Assembly: GCF_026213295.1 (NCBI RefSeq)
Contig: NC_079412.1
Coordinates: forward strand, 6,755,232-6,819,231
Direction: 5' to 3'
DNA: 64,000 nucleotides
Source: Gadus chalcogrammus
Taxonomy: Eukaryota > Chordata > Actinopteri > Gadiformes > Gadidae
Part shown: positions 14,066 to 26,899 of the stretch, piece after piece
How the letters are laid out: every line of letters begins with the position of its first letter
Numbering within the stretch: position 1 is the first letter of the stretch
The notes under the pieces: model-generated
What the model was told of the DNA's origin: nothing
Seen by the model: the letters and a program-made list of their open reading frames with translations, nothing else
The model's database searches: none
Position numbers and translations under genes: made by a program

Positions 14066-14400
14066 CTCTGCACATGTAATGTAAAACTGATGCATTTATG
14101 AGTAAATGATGCAACTTCTACGGATACAATCCCCGTTTCTGACAAAATAATTAGCTTTAGACAGTTAGCTGAATAGTTTAAATTAAAACCCAAAGCCTTT
14201 TTGTGTTTATTTTTGATTACTTGAACAGCAATAGACACATATACGTTGTTTAGTCTATGTTTTGGGAAAGATTTGTTCTATTTTCATAAAGCCCATCAAG
14301 CATTTGAGTAATGTGAATGTGGAAGTGTTAAGTGAGGTTTCCTAGTATATTCTACTAGACAAGATTTATTTTGTAAATGGGATTAACAAGTTGTGTTAAC

Positions 14401-15009
14401 TAGGGCCCGACCGATTCATCGGCCTGCCGATTTAATCGGCCGATTATAGCATTTTGAAAATAATCAACATCTGCCAAAAGGACGCAGATTACAACGTTTA
14501 TTTTTTATGTTATTGCGCTTAGTATCCTGCAGATTGCACTCCTACTTGCCTTGCTAACGAACAACTTTAGCTGGAGTAAAAAAGAGGAGATTGAATTTTA
14601 CCGTACAACCTCACCAATGTACACAAGACGCGTTGTTTGAGCATGTTGTGCCTGTTTTTCTTTAGGTCCCAGGCCATGTTAATTTGTTATACTGGACTCT
14701 AACGGTGAGACCATACTGCTCAGCACGCACGTGTTAGTCACTGCTCACGAGCGCAGCACATTGGGAGTTAGTTATTTATTTTACATTTTACATTACACTC
14801 ATTTTTGACTGTAAATGTATTCTAAAACACTCAAAGGTTCTGCATTCAATTCACATATTCGTCAAAAGTGTTTAAAGTATATTTAAGGTATCAAAAACGA
14901 CGTTTTATATGCTTTTTTCTGTTTTGTTTTTAATCGACCGATGTAATCGTAATTTTTCTCTGAAAATAATCGGCATCGGCACTCAAAAATCAATATCGGT
15001 CGGGCCCTA
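14401..15009. mobile_element. hAT-type MITE with TAGGGCCCGACCGAT ends
   Basis: Inverted termini TAGGGCCCGACCGAT at 14401 and its complement ending at 15009 are flanked by identical 8-bp target duplications GTGTTAAC (14393-14400 and 15010-15017). The 8-bp duplication places it in the hAT superfamily. No transposase frame is seen in the 609 bp. Confidence 0.88.
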
Positions 15010-15137
15010 GTGTTAACAAGTCTCTTCCCATTGCAACCGCCACTCATTTCTGGTCCTTGCTGTTCAGCATAATGCACTCCCTTATTTGTGTTCGTCTTAC
15101 AATTCTTATGCATAAGTCTATTCAACTATGCCATAGG

Positions 15138-15850
15138 CAGAGGTGGAAAAAGTTTTTACAAAGCTACTCAAGTAAAAGTACAGTTTTAGTTACTTTTTTA
15201 CCGGTCATAAGTAATATCTCACCAATTATAAGTTTTCATAAAGGGGGGGATCCAAAATCTAATCAGGGTTAACTTTTTGAGGAATTTTAAAGCCGGTCAT
15301 AAGGACTTAAACTTATCTTGAATATATTGGTTGTCGTGACCTGATTTGCTTTTTTTCAAACCCAACAAAACATACATTAGGGCCTTCTATTTTAGTCTAT
15401 AGCCTACTTCGACTTCAAGTAGTTTCATCACACTATATGCTAGACATCTGTGATATTAAGACTCTTATCTCTGAATCATTTGTTCAATAGCCTAAACAAA
15501 ACGTCAAACTATTTCAAGTCCATAACTGAAGTTTAAGTTTGAGCTTGACATAATAGGACAGACAGCCATTAATCATTCAGCCTACCAGCTACACCTTAGT
15601 CTGACCGCACTAACGGCTGAAAGCTAGGCTTGTTGCTAAGTGAACTCAAATTCTCAGGCTAATGCAGCATGCATCTTGTCGTTCTTGACATACTTGCCTG
15701 CAATATCTTACTCCGTATCTTGTGTGGTTTAATGTTTCTAAGTACAATACTTCAACCAAAACTTACTAAGGTAAAAGTAGTTTTTTAAAAACTATTGAAA
15801 ATATACCAAATTCCTCAAATCTACTCAATACGTTTAAAAAAAATTTGCTG
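15138..15850. mobile_element. Probable fragment of a second hAT-like element
   Basis: CAGAGGTGGAAAAAGT followed by CTACTCAAGTAAAAGTA resembles the terminus of a common fish hAT MITE. Similar AGTAAAAGT-like text recurs to about 15780, but no clean opposite terminus or duplication was found, so the right border is a guess. Confidence 0.35.
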
Positions 15851-18800
15851 CCACAAAATTTTGTGATTTGTGCATCGTACACCACACAAATACGTTCCCC
15901 TCACGTTTATATGAATGGCGATTGGACTTGATTTTACGATAGGATAAAAAAGTGGCGAGACGAGACATATCTCACTGCACAAAGTAGGTAGACAAAGTAA
16001 AGTAAGGGAAGTTATTGTGCGGGCAGTTTGATTTTATGTTAATATTCTCCTAAATCGTTTAAAATGTATGCCATAGTCTCAAAAGAGACTTGCTTTACAC
16101 CAAATAGCCAATTTGTATTTAGTGCATATCATATGCCAGAGCAAATGAACACAAGCTGGCAGTAGGCCGGTTTTCAGGCCTGGATGCCAGAAGGGGCCAA
16201 TTCTGGCATGGTACGTGAATGGGAAGCTACAGGGCAAGGCTTTACTTTTGTAAATGTTTTACACATGCGAGATGTATTAATGTACACATTTGTAGTATAC
16301 AGGGCTGGCACATCGCAATGATTACCTCCATTTTGGAAACATTTGCATACTATTGTGTTATAAATAGTTTTGGGTCATTGTTCAGCGATCACATCACATG
16401 GCAGCTTTATTGCTGTGCAGTATGCCACAATTACTTTATTAAAAATTATCTAAGAGCTATAGTCAAAGTGAACTGAATAAGTTACATAAAGGTCCGAAAT
16501 TACGTTTCTCCATCTATATAATAAATCTTAAAACAGCCATGACACATAATCAGAGTTAAAGTGAATGTGATGGTCGAAAATACTAATTTTAAATGTGTGA
16601 TCAGGGTCAGGACATTAGTTTCTGTATTGCCGGTGTCGGTGTGATGATTAGTAGCCTACTACCTCTCATACATGAATACCCGCATGTTGCTGCAGCCGAC
16701 CCGGGCTCACCTGAGATCGACCTACATCCTGCCTGATTCTCAGAGCTGGGCTATAACGGTTGAGCACTTAACCGAGAGCCCAGAAGCATTTCAGCACGGA
16801 TGGCCATGAGCTGGTGTTGGTTTATACGAAGTTGTAGGTACATAGCGGACCAACCTGAAGTCGTTTAGTTTGAATAAATGCCCTCAACACATGATGCTCA
16901 GTGTGGAGCAGAGACCTCTAATGTGGTGTATTTGAACTGCAGTAGGCCTACTAAATTTAAAGTCAATGTGGCATATTTTTCCTGAAAACAAATGACCCTT
17001 TCCAATTTAAGACGGATCCGTTTTGGTATTTTTGGGAACATCTTCCATGGTATTTTTGACTATATTGTGTAGTTGTTAAAGGGATAAAGTATATTTAACA
17101 CATGAAGTCTATTATCGATAGTAAACGAGTCGAGCTTGATAGTTCGTTCCATCTGCTGCTCACCCCTCTAGTTCAAACCTTCTTTAATAGGTCCATGGTT
17201 CAAACTTCCAAAGTAACCCATATTAGATGACCGTTGATTGTCCCGAACCTGGTTATCTAATGGTCGGGCTACATACGATGACTACAGAGCAGCGCCGTTG
17301 GGGGCTGTTTCATTAGCTTCAAAGATGTCGGCCACATGTGTCACCGTTCCTTGGCTCTAATTGGTTTGTATCTCCTGCTCTGGCTGATAACGCCCCTTGG
17401 ATTTGTGAAGATGACAGAAGACAGCTTCCCAGACAAGCTGCCAATGCTACGGAAGAGGATTAGGGCCACAAATAGGAGAAATCGACAGTTCTGAGATTAG
17501 TCGGAAATATGGAATTCTGCGAGTAAAGTCAAAACTAAATGTTTTTTCATATGCGTGGCCCAATCCTTTTCCGTAGTGTTTCTCGTAAGAAATATTATTT
17601 GTGTCCACGACATAAAATAGCGCAAACATCACAAGTAATTCTAATGACTGATTCAGCATAGAGGTCCCTGCGGTAATCCATACTTGTTGTTATGAAGTCT
17701 AGTCTCACAAACGATCAGTTTTTCCGGTTTTATGTTATAGCCCACGAACTTCTGAGAGGCGTTTCCTGAACACTCAAAAGTGTTGAGCCACGTACCTCCG
17801 AACCTCCAAGCTTCTTTGAGGGCGGCATGAACCCTAGGCCCATGCGCCATCTACCAAAGCAACAAGCTGCCTTTGGTCAATCGTGGGGCCTCCAAGGCAC
17901 GTCAGTTCTGTTTGATGTTTCATTACGTCAATGCGAAATCATAAACTTGGTTTGGTTCAGCCCATCTTGGCTTTGAAGTCTTGTTGATCCAGGATGGGAT
18001 CTTTTCCCGCTGGACGTAGAGCCTGATCTGAAGACATCAGCAGAACGCCCCTCATCTCATGAGCAGACATTAATGGCAATGATGGATATGCAAGAACCAG
18101 ATTAAAATGTATTCAGCTAAGATATCAACATAATTATGCTATTATTATTATATATATTATAAGTAAAATAAAAAATGTATATTTATAAATACTTACTAAC
18201 ACATCTTCTTGATCTTTTATCAACCTATCATCTTAGAATTAACAACATTGAAGGAAGAAGCCCACCCCATGTTGATGGAAGTATTCCTCCAGCCGCAATC
18301 CCCTACTGTTGATCCAAGAGCTGAGGGAAATGTACTAACCTACCACCCAATGGTTAAAAACAAACACCATAAGGCAGTCCGCTGTGCTGTACCAACAGGG
18401 AACCTCATTAGCCAACAACTTAAGTCTTGCACAACTCACAGGTAAATGGCTGGTTCTTACACAATTATACAGCCATAAGGTACATAACATATCAAGTATC
18501 ATTACACACACAAATAAAAATAGGTGAGTGTCGGTATACAGCATCTATATGCCAGTGACGTTACACCTGCCCTGAATTATTTGCTATTCTCCTAACCTGA
18601 AGACCAAGAATGGTGATCGGTTCACTGAGATGAAACAGAACAGACTTATAAGCAGACTAGTGTATTATAATAGTACCAAATTAATCCATTTTTGAAGAAA
18701 GGTGGAGCTCTAGTTTACTTAACAGTTCATTCATCTTTTTACCAGTTTGTTTAGGTTAACTGTTGATATTGTTTATGTCCAGATGTAAAACAGCTATGAT

Positions 18801-20359
18801 CTTAAGTCCAACTCACCTCCTCCCGCCGTGTTAACTGGTTCCATTGACATCCATTATATTAGAAACCAATACAAAAACAAAGTACATCTATGTGTGTGCA
18901 AACTTTCCTGGCTAGACGGCTTTCCCCAAAAGTGCCCCCAAATGGACAAATCCCAAACGTTTAATTCTGTGTTTACATGCCACTGCACATTCTCACATAC
19001 TCCACGGCTGAGGTGGCAGTTAGAGTCCTATGTGAATATAGGCCTTCAGGCAGTTCTATGTCAATGTGTAGCAAGAGTACTATGTTATCACTGTTTGAAG
19101 ATAGCCACTGCCTTCAGGCAGTGTGATAATTCAGAGTGCAGAACAATATTTTAAAGTTGCCAGGGTAAGTCTAGGAGAGGTGTTTACTGATTGAGTCAAA
19201 AAGAGATCCCAAGGTAAAAAAAGAAAGAAAGCTGCAGCTACTGCCATGGTTCAGAAGTGTCACATAAATCACTGCTTGAACAGCCTACTATAGGCATGGT
19301 TGAACACATTTACAAAGTGTGTCGGTATAGAAATAGTTTATAGACAGTATAGAAGACTGTCCGGTTTGTTAAAAGCCCAGGTTCGTTGTCTAATGTTGCG
19401 TTCCGACCGAGGGACTTCTTGGAAAGCGTCTCAGTGTTATGCCTACGCCCAATCACTGAGGTCCCTTCGGCGTCCGTTCCATACTGGAACCTTTGTAGCG
19501 GCTACCCAACGCTCAAAACAGACCCACGCAGTAACAGAGAAAGCGTCGCTGTGTTAAGGAATTCACATTAGCGAAATGCAATGCAACGTCTTAGACAAGA
19601 GCAAATGTTAAGCCTGTTTTTCTGCAATGTTAAAGTGAGCTTTCGTTTGACATATTTCACCACAATTTCTACTCAATGTTATATCTCATGTCGATGACCC
19701 GCCTCAACCGACTAGTCGACGCTGATCCAATCAGCGTTGACTAGTTAGGGGGCGGCTCAGAAAGCTCCTTCCCCGAGGCAGGTACTACCTGGGCCACTAT
19801 CTGGGCCGCTGAACAGAGAAGTTGGGCAGATCCTTTCTCCCAAGCCACCCCCATAGCGGCTCACTAGAGGGAAAAGTCGAGAAAAAAAATAAAGTAGAGG
19901 AAGAGTCGGAACACGCCATATGTTGGAATGTAAATCAGCCATGATTTCTGTTCTCTTGTGGAACCAAAGTGTCACCAGAGAGACTCATCACAGCGATATG
20001 GGAGCTAACCTAACCTGCCATATACCAGTTTGGCCCCAGGTTCACAGCATGAGTCGCCATGGTAACGGAACTGAGAGAAGTCCAATCTTGGTATGGCGTC
20101 TTTCCATAATTTCTGATATAACATAAGGTAACCTGGGAATCCAGCTTCTTGAAACCGGGCCGAGCAACTAGGGCATGGTCAATTACCTGAGAGTAGTCTG
20201 GCATCTGGTCATGCTTCAGCCTGACGCTCTCACACTGCCCAACTATTCTCACGCCAACAACAACACATGATCAGTTGATGGTAAAATCGTAATGGTTAAA
20301 CCAAGTAATAAATATATAATTACTACTAGAATAACTACTTGACTATAGTCCCTGTAGTC
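15851..20359. other. 4.5-kb region without recognised genes
   Basis: Only short, unconserved open frames are present on either strand (for example 17447-17850 minus, 18209-18445 plus, 18828-19154 plus). None matched a family I know, and no tRNA or rRNA was recognised. A short palindrome, CAACCGACTAGTCGACGC...GCGTTGACTAGTTAGGG, lies near 19705-19751. Confidence 0.4.
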
Positions 20360-20912
20360 CCCTCCTAAAGGGGACCACACACACACACCCTAGGGGAACA
20401 TACACAAACACACACACTAGGGGAACATACACAAACACACACACTAGGGGAACATACACAAACACACACACTAGGGGAACATACACAAACACATACACTA
20501 GGGGAACTTACACAAACACACACACACACACACTAGGGGAACACACACACACACACCCTAGGGGAACATACACACACACACACTAGGGAACATACACACA
20601 CACACACACACACACACTAGGGAACATACACACACACACACACACTAGGGGTCCATACACACACACAAACACACTAGGGGAACACACACACACACTAGGG
20701 GACCATACACACACATGCACACACACACACACACACACACACACAAGGGGGAACATACACGCACACACACTCGGGGAACATACACAAACACACACACTAG
20801 GGAACATACACACACACATACACACCCTAGGGAACATACACACACACATACACACTAGGGGACCATACACACACACACTAGGGGAACACACACACACTAG
20901 GGAACCATACAC

Positions 20913-20944
<32 letters not shown>

Positions 20945-21160
20945 TAGGGGACCATACGCACACACACACACACACACACACTAGGGGAACACACACACAC
21001 AAGGGGGAACATACACACACACACACACTAGGGGAACATTCACACACAAACACACACTAGGGGAACATGCACACACACTCGAAGAACATACATACACACA
21101 CATAGCCACACACACACTAGGGGAACATACTCACACACACACACACACACGCACCCAGAG
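20360..21160. repeat. Composite (CA)n minisatellite with CTAGGGGAACATACA motif
   Basis: About 20 or more CA tracts of varying length are separated by a conserved spacer CTAGGGGAACATACA (sometimes CTAGGGGACCATACA). The unit length varies from about 27 to 50 bp. This is a minisatellite built on a microsatellite; the Cys/Val-rich frames through it are not genes. Confidence 0.92.
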
Positions 21161-21606
21161 AAGGAGAGATAGTTATGATATAAAGGAAGCTGCGGACCTC
21201 TCTGTGAAAATCTTTCCCTTTTGTTTTTTGATGCCTAGTTTCTACCTCATGCTAATTAAACACTTGCTAACAAATTGTCCATCGAAAAGTGTTAATAGAG
21301 CCCTAATGTAAGCTTATTGAAGAGCATACTAGACTCTTCAGGCTATTCACACACTCAGTAGTACGGTTATGATCATTCTACTCAACAACAGAAATGATCA
21401 CTGCACACTGTCGTTACCTTTTGAACCCTTTGAAGCTTTAATGCAGCCTCGGTTCACCCTCTACATTGATGTGAGCCGGCTGTGGTCTTCAATTCGCAAG
21501 GAAAATAAAATAACTGGAAATTAAACAAACCACAAAATGATCTGTTTTTTCACTTTTGTTCTGCTTGATCTAATGTTTTTTTAAAGTTTCCTCCTTCATT
21601 CATTTC

Positions 21607-21760
21607 AGGGTTCTAACGGTGAAACAGATTATACTTTAGTACCCTGACCCCATATATTGTTTACTCGTTTAAGGGCTCTAACGGTCAAAGAGATTATACT
21701 TTAGTACCCTGACCCCATATATTGTTTACTCATTTTATGATTCTAGCGCTGAAACGGTTT
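21607..21760. repeat. 78-bp direct duplication
   Basis: Two near-identical copies containing TTATACTTTAGTACCCTGAC and CCCATATATTGTTTACTC follow each other, with a degenerate third start (TTCTAGCGCTGAAACGG). Confidence 0.8.
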
Positions 21761-22254
21761 TTGGTTTAAAACTGATAAACAATGAGGGTCTCCCTAACCA
21801 ACGGGAGCCAGGAATGCTTATAGATTAGTTCACACGTAAAAGTAGCACAAATTGTATATTTGTGGATTGTAAAATATGTATATATATATTCAGGATATCA
21901 TTTAATAAAGCAAAAGTGCAAAAGTAGGCTTTTGATCCTGGTACACACATTGTGAATTGCCTTATGTGCGCAAGTAAAATCCCCATATTATAGAGATTTT
22001 CTGTGGACAAAAATCGAATTAACTGATACAAAAATGTGTATTAATTCATGTGATTATGATGGTCTAAAAGATAGCGTTCAGTTCACGTGACACAATTATA
22101 AAATATTTATGGCTTGTGGTACACAAAAGTATCATACAAACAACCATAAACCATCACAAAAGTGGCTATAGTTTCAGCCTGATTATTTAAAACAAAGTTT
22201 CCACTGATGTGTTGACATTTTCATACGTAAACGAGTCCTGGCTTGAGATTAAAA

Positions 22255-22640
22255 CCCTGGGCAGAGGCCTGGGGGTCAGAGTTCAGAGGGCTGGGGGTTA
22301 GAGGTCAGAGGGCTGGGGGTCAGAGGTAAGAGGGTTGGGGGTCAGAGGTCAGAGGGATGGGCGTTAGAGGTCAGAGGGCTGAGGGTCAGAGGTCAGTGGG
22401 CTGGGTGTCAGAGATAAGAGGGTTGGGGGTCAGAGGTCAGAGGGATGGGGGTTAGAGGTCAGAGGGCTGGGGGTCAGAGGTCAGTGGGCTGGGGGTCAGA
22501 GGTAAGATGGTTGGGGATTAGAGGTCAGAGGGCTGGGGGTCAGAGGTTAGAGGGCTGGGGGTCAGAGGTCATTGGGCTGGGGGTCAGAGGTAAGAGGGTT
22601 GGGGGTTAGAGGTCAGAGGGCTGGGGGTCAGAGGGCTGTG
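22255..22640. repeat. 20-bp GGGCTGGGGGTCAGAGGTCA minisatellite
   Basis: About 19 copies of a G-rich unit GGGCTGGGGGTCAGAGGTCA, with higher-order variation (GGTAAGAGGGTT variants alternating). The strand asymmetry (G-rich top strand) could favour G-quadruplexes. Confidence 0.92.
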
Positions 22641-23248
22641 GACATGACAGTGTCTCTGTTTTAGTTTCATGAGAGACAGGGCTTCTACCCAACAGTGAAA
22701 GAAAAGTACAGGCATTAAAGGAAATGTAAGTGTAGCCATGCAGCAATAACAACAAACAACACAGAGTCACAGAGACGTTGTCAAAGTTATTATTGTAGAA
22801 TACTTTGATGTATTTTTTTCTTTCATACAGACAAAAGGTGTTTGGACTTATTCCCATTAAATTCTCTTTGATTTCCATACAGTTTTAGTCTACAGTATAC
22901 AGGTGTGTTCTTTCTCATATATAGATATTTATTCGCTTAAATAACAGGCAGGTTACTCTTTAATATATTCAGTCTTTATATTCATTTCATTTTTTGTTCA
23001 TTCCTTTTTTTTGTCTTTTTCATTTCAGCACAGTTAAGGCTGCATTTTCTGTCTGGGGACAGGGCAGCAAGGTACCAGAAGCCGTCCCACACAGTATTTA
23101 CAACAGAATGTATCAGGAACCCCTCAAAGAGTGACATCCTCAAGAACCAATGGCAGTATCTACTGAGAGCAGATCTAAGAGCACAGGCTAAACAATGCAT
23201 GTCTGGATGATGCATTGCACTTCTGCAGACTCTAGTTCTGTGTCTGTA
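22641..23248. other. Region left of the gap, no recognised gene
   Basis: No family-level match was found on either strand. The missing downstream ccnq exons were searched for here by eye on the minus strand and not found. Confidence 0.4.
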
Positions 23249-23301
23249 GCCGTCTCTCCCCCCCCCCCCCCCCCCCCCCCCCCCTCCCCCCCCCCCCCCC
23301 C
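23249..23301. repeat. Poly-C run abutting the gap
   Basis: A run of about 50 C interrupted by one T ends exactly at the first N. It is probably where read extension failed, so its true length is uncertain. Confidence 0.85.
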
Positions 23302-23401
23302 NNNNNNNNNNNNNNNNNNNNNNNNNNNNNNNNNNNNNNNNNNNNNNNNNNNNNNNNNNNNNNNNNNNNNNNNNNNNNNNNNNNNNNNNNNNNNNNNNNN
23401 N
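23302..23401. other. Assembly gap of 100 N
   Basis: Exactly 100 N bases separate poly-C from a (TG)n tract. A round 100 is usually a placeholder for a gap of unknown size. The gap lies on the side where the missing 3' exons of ccnq would be expected. Confidence 0.98.
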
Positions 23402-23434
<33 letters not shown>

Positions 23435-23852
23435 AAATGAGCGAGTGAGTGAGTGAGTGTGTGAGAGTATGTATATGTGAAAAACATCCAAAAGTGTTTA
23501 TTTATCATAGCGGCAATTTATTATCTAGACTCTCCTCTCTGTGTCCAGGTGACTACATGTCCCTCCTGGCTATTCCCCCTTCCTATCAGATCCTTTCTTA
23601 CACTGATCGTTTGACTCAACCTAATCTCTTCGCCCGTCTGTCAATAACATCCGACTACTGAACACTGAGAGAGGGGACGTTGTCAAGACATGCTGAGTGA
23701 GGCCTTCTTAGGAGCCTGGAGGATCAACGTTACCTAGCGGTCTTTAAAGACTGGATAAAGTCAACACCATCACGGGGGACCATTGACAGCGATGGAAACG
23801 GAGGAGCCAAAGTGTCCAGTAGTGGGTCTAAACACAGAGCGCAGCAGGTCAC

Positions 23853-24505
23853 CTGTGGCTGACGTTGATGATGTCCCGTGTCCGGAGGTGCTGCTCCTCC
23901 ACTTTGCCCGCGAGGTAAACACAGCTCATAGCGACCAGGTAGGGCTCGTACACCCGCAGGCTGACGCACTCGAAGAACCGGTGGTACAGCTCACAGGCCG
24001 TGGCCACTGGCACGGAGCGCATCCCCAGCTTCACCCCTGGAACACATGATGATACACAATGCACAACATTGATACACAACGAGGAAACACAACGATGATA
24101 CACAAAAATGATGCACAACTAAACACGCTGAGGGTCAGCCCGGGTACACTACGGCAGAAGCCTACGGGAAACAATACCACAGACACATTGAGATTGCTTC
24201 TTTTTTTTTCATAAACATTAGAGAACGATTTATGACATTCGACGGTTACCTGATTCCATGATAAAGCGACAGACACGGAAGTGTGTTTTAATTTCCCTGG
24301 TAACGTCCGTCTCTGAGTCCGAGCCGCCTCTGGCTGCCTGCCCTGGGGGTCCACCATGAGCAGCAGGCCCCCCTGAGTGCGAGCCGCCTCTGGCTGCCTG
24401 CCCCGGGGGTCCACCATGAGCAGCAGGCCCCCCTGATTTCGAGCCACCTCTGGCTACCTGCCCCGGGGGTCCATCATGAGCAGTCCTGGAGGAAGGGTCC
24501 TCCAT
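23853..24505 (-). CDS. ccnq: Cyclin Q (FAM58A), first two coding exons only
   Basis: Cyclin Q activates CDK10, a kinase acting on ETS2 and cilium formation. Two exons are placed: 24505-24250 (start codon) and 24036-23853. Exon 1 ends with [13 protein letters not shown]. Exon 2 reads [18 protein letters not shown], then FF, then [20 protein letters not shown] and [12 protein letters not shown], matching the first half of the cyclin box in human CCNQ very closely. Both ends have good donors (CAG/GTAACC and CACAG/GTGACC), so the transcript should continue to the left. No later exon (the FWELRDSIV region onward) was found down to 13.4 kb, so the rest may lie in the gap or be missing. Exon 1 contains three 60-bp tandem copies coding a Gly/Pro/Ala-rich repeat, absent from human. 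The open frame extends upstream to 24532 without an earlier ATG. Confidence 0.85.
24320..24500 (-). repeat. Coding 60-bp triplication in ccnq exon 1
   Basis: Three in-frame copies encode variants of [18 protein letters not shown]. The expansion is a whole-codon minisatellite in the disordered N-terminus before the cyclin box. Confidence 0.85.
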
Positions 24506-25421
24506 CCCCCGTGGAGCTGCTCCCTTCACCACCTAGTTACGTTAAACAAGGCACGCTTGTGGACCGCCGGGTGAACCAGGGTGTTGGGTTCAGGCTGGAG
24601 CCCACGAGCCCGCCACTGGAGCCCACGAGCCCTCCGCTAACAAACTCCAGCGGAGACGTGAATCACGCCAGGCTCCCGCTCTTCAACAGAAGACCTCCGA
24701 CATGTGACGGAGGGCGCACTGACTATAAACGTTATTCAGATTCGATAATTATGATGATAACAAAACCTGTAACACCCTTTCTCCTGGTTGTATGTTGATC
24801 ACTATGTAACACTGTTCTTCTGTGGTGTGAACCGGTATCTCCACTAACCACCGCCACCTGTCGTCCCGGAGCGGACACACGCACAGTGAACGCAACGTGC
24901 ACGTCAAATGCATAAAATGCATTGATGTATTTATAATTTATAATATAACTAAACTTTAATGAAAACAGAGTAACCTGATATTTTTTTGCGTATAAAGCAA
25001 CAGAGTTATAAAGACACAATGTAACGTCTAGTGAAGGAAATACCAGGTTTATATTTGATAAAACTACATATTCTTTTTTTTTTCATAAATTTGTCCGGGA
25101 TCCTTGCGAATTCAATAATCATACAAAGAGTTGATAAAAGAGAAGAATGCTCTACCTTTTATAATTTAAAATCTCCTCTCCTCTTGATTTTATGAGCATC
25201 GTTCTATGATCGTAGAAAAATAACAAATAACAAATATATGCACTTGGTACAATATTTCTGCTGCTGAGATTTTTAATTTATGTCATGAAACATCTCTGCC
25301 AAAGTTTATAAAATAAAACTTGAGGTACAGTGTTGCCAGATTGGGCCAGACCAAAAGGAGCCTCGTAGCTAAGCAACTAGTAAACATCCACATAATGCAG
25401 GCAGCTGCCGACACATCAATA
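24506..25421. promoter_or_regulatory. Divergent promoter interval between ccnq and cfap126
   Basis: The two start codons lie 916 bases apart on opposite strands. The ccnq side is GC-rich and contains CCCACGAGCCCGCCACTGGA-type short repeats (24599-24640); the middle is AT-rich. A shared regulatory region is plausible but not demonstrated by a defined site. Confidence 0.4.
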
Positions 25422-25899
<478 letters not shown>

Positions 25900-26880
25900 G
25901 TAGAAGAATAAAATATGCTATTCCTTCATGTCTAATGGATAGCAGCGCCTAGCTTCCAGGCATGGCTCAAGTGTTGATCAACCCCCGTTGTTGGTGACAG
26001 AGAGGAAGCTCCTGGCCGGCCTTCAAGGGGACCTGGGACCTCCCAGCTCGACTCCCCCCTCAGGGCCTCAACCCAACCAGCCGCTCTGTGGAGGGCTGGA
26101 ACCGACTTCAGGCGCTTCACGGTGGTCCAAAACGCACCCGCACAACTCAGCCTCAAGAGGGCAGCAAAGACACGCCTCATCAGGTGAGAGACTGTCTCTA
26201 GATTAAACGCAATGCTTTAACAATTCAACAAAATAAGAGAAGTAGAGAAAGCCGCAGTTTAAGGGATAAAGACTTATAAACATTTGAGCAGAAGTAACAA
26301 CAAAACCTGAGTTGGCTTGAAGAACACCTGATCTGGAGTCAGGCTTCAGGTTATATTCTCCAATGGAGGAGGTTCCTCCTCCTTGCACTGGCCAATCATC
26401 ATCCTATGTATCGGGATTAGACACCGCACTGCCAGTGCCCCAGTTAACTGATCATCCCTTAACATGAGAGTTAATTGGATATAGAAATGTACAGCTTTTA
26501 GTGGCAACGGTAAACTGGGGGCCAGGTGAAATAAGGGGCCCCTTCTCTCTCTGGCGTCATGAAACCCTTCCCCTCTCTTCTTGCTCTGAGGAGGGGAGCC
26601 AGATACAGAGAGGTCACATGGTTAAGGGTCATACTGGGGTACTGGGTTCATGGGGCAGCTGAGGGTGAGAACTGATGGTCCAGCTCCACCTCTAGGTTCC
26701 AGCTCCACCTCTAGGCTCCACCTCTAGGTTCCAGCTCCACCCCTAGGTTCCAGCTCTAGGTCGAGCTCCACTTCTAGGTCCAGCTGTGTGTCGCTCCTCT
26801 GTGACTCCTCCAAAATGCTCTTGGCTTTTCAAAATAATCAAACCTAAAGAAAACACATGTTTGAGTTTCACCGTATCGTT
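25900..26880. other. Region after cfap126 exon 3
   Basis: No further cfap126 exon was recognised. Around 25940-26200 a plus-strand frame contains TVVQNAPAQLSLKRAAKTRL, which faintly resembles the end of a LINE reverse-transcriptase region (VQNAAARLL). A short tandem repeat of CCAGCTCCACCTCTAGGTT lies at 26680-26785. Confidence 0.35.
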
Positions 26881-26899
26881 GCCAGGACCCTGATTGTTC

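Noticed and set aside
20360..22640. CRISPR-like array
   Set aside because: Spacers are simple CA tracts or absent, and the context is a vertebrate genome; these are minisatellites.
22982..23180. Missing 3' exons of ccnq on the minus strand left of the gap
   Set aside because: The translation (FLRMSLFEGFLIHSVVNTVW) has no similarity to the cyclin Q second half.
24506..24532. ccnq start at 24532
   Set aside because: That position is GTG after an in-frame TAG; the first ATG is at 24505.
25932..26206. cfap126 last exon or a host gene around 25.9-26.2 kb
   Set aside because: No match to the Flattop C-terminus (NPWG...TWxMP); the faint VQNA-like string fits LINE debris better.
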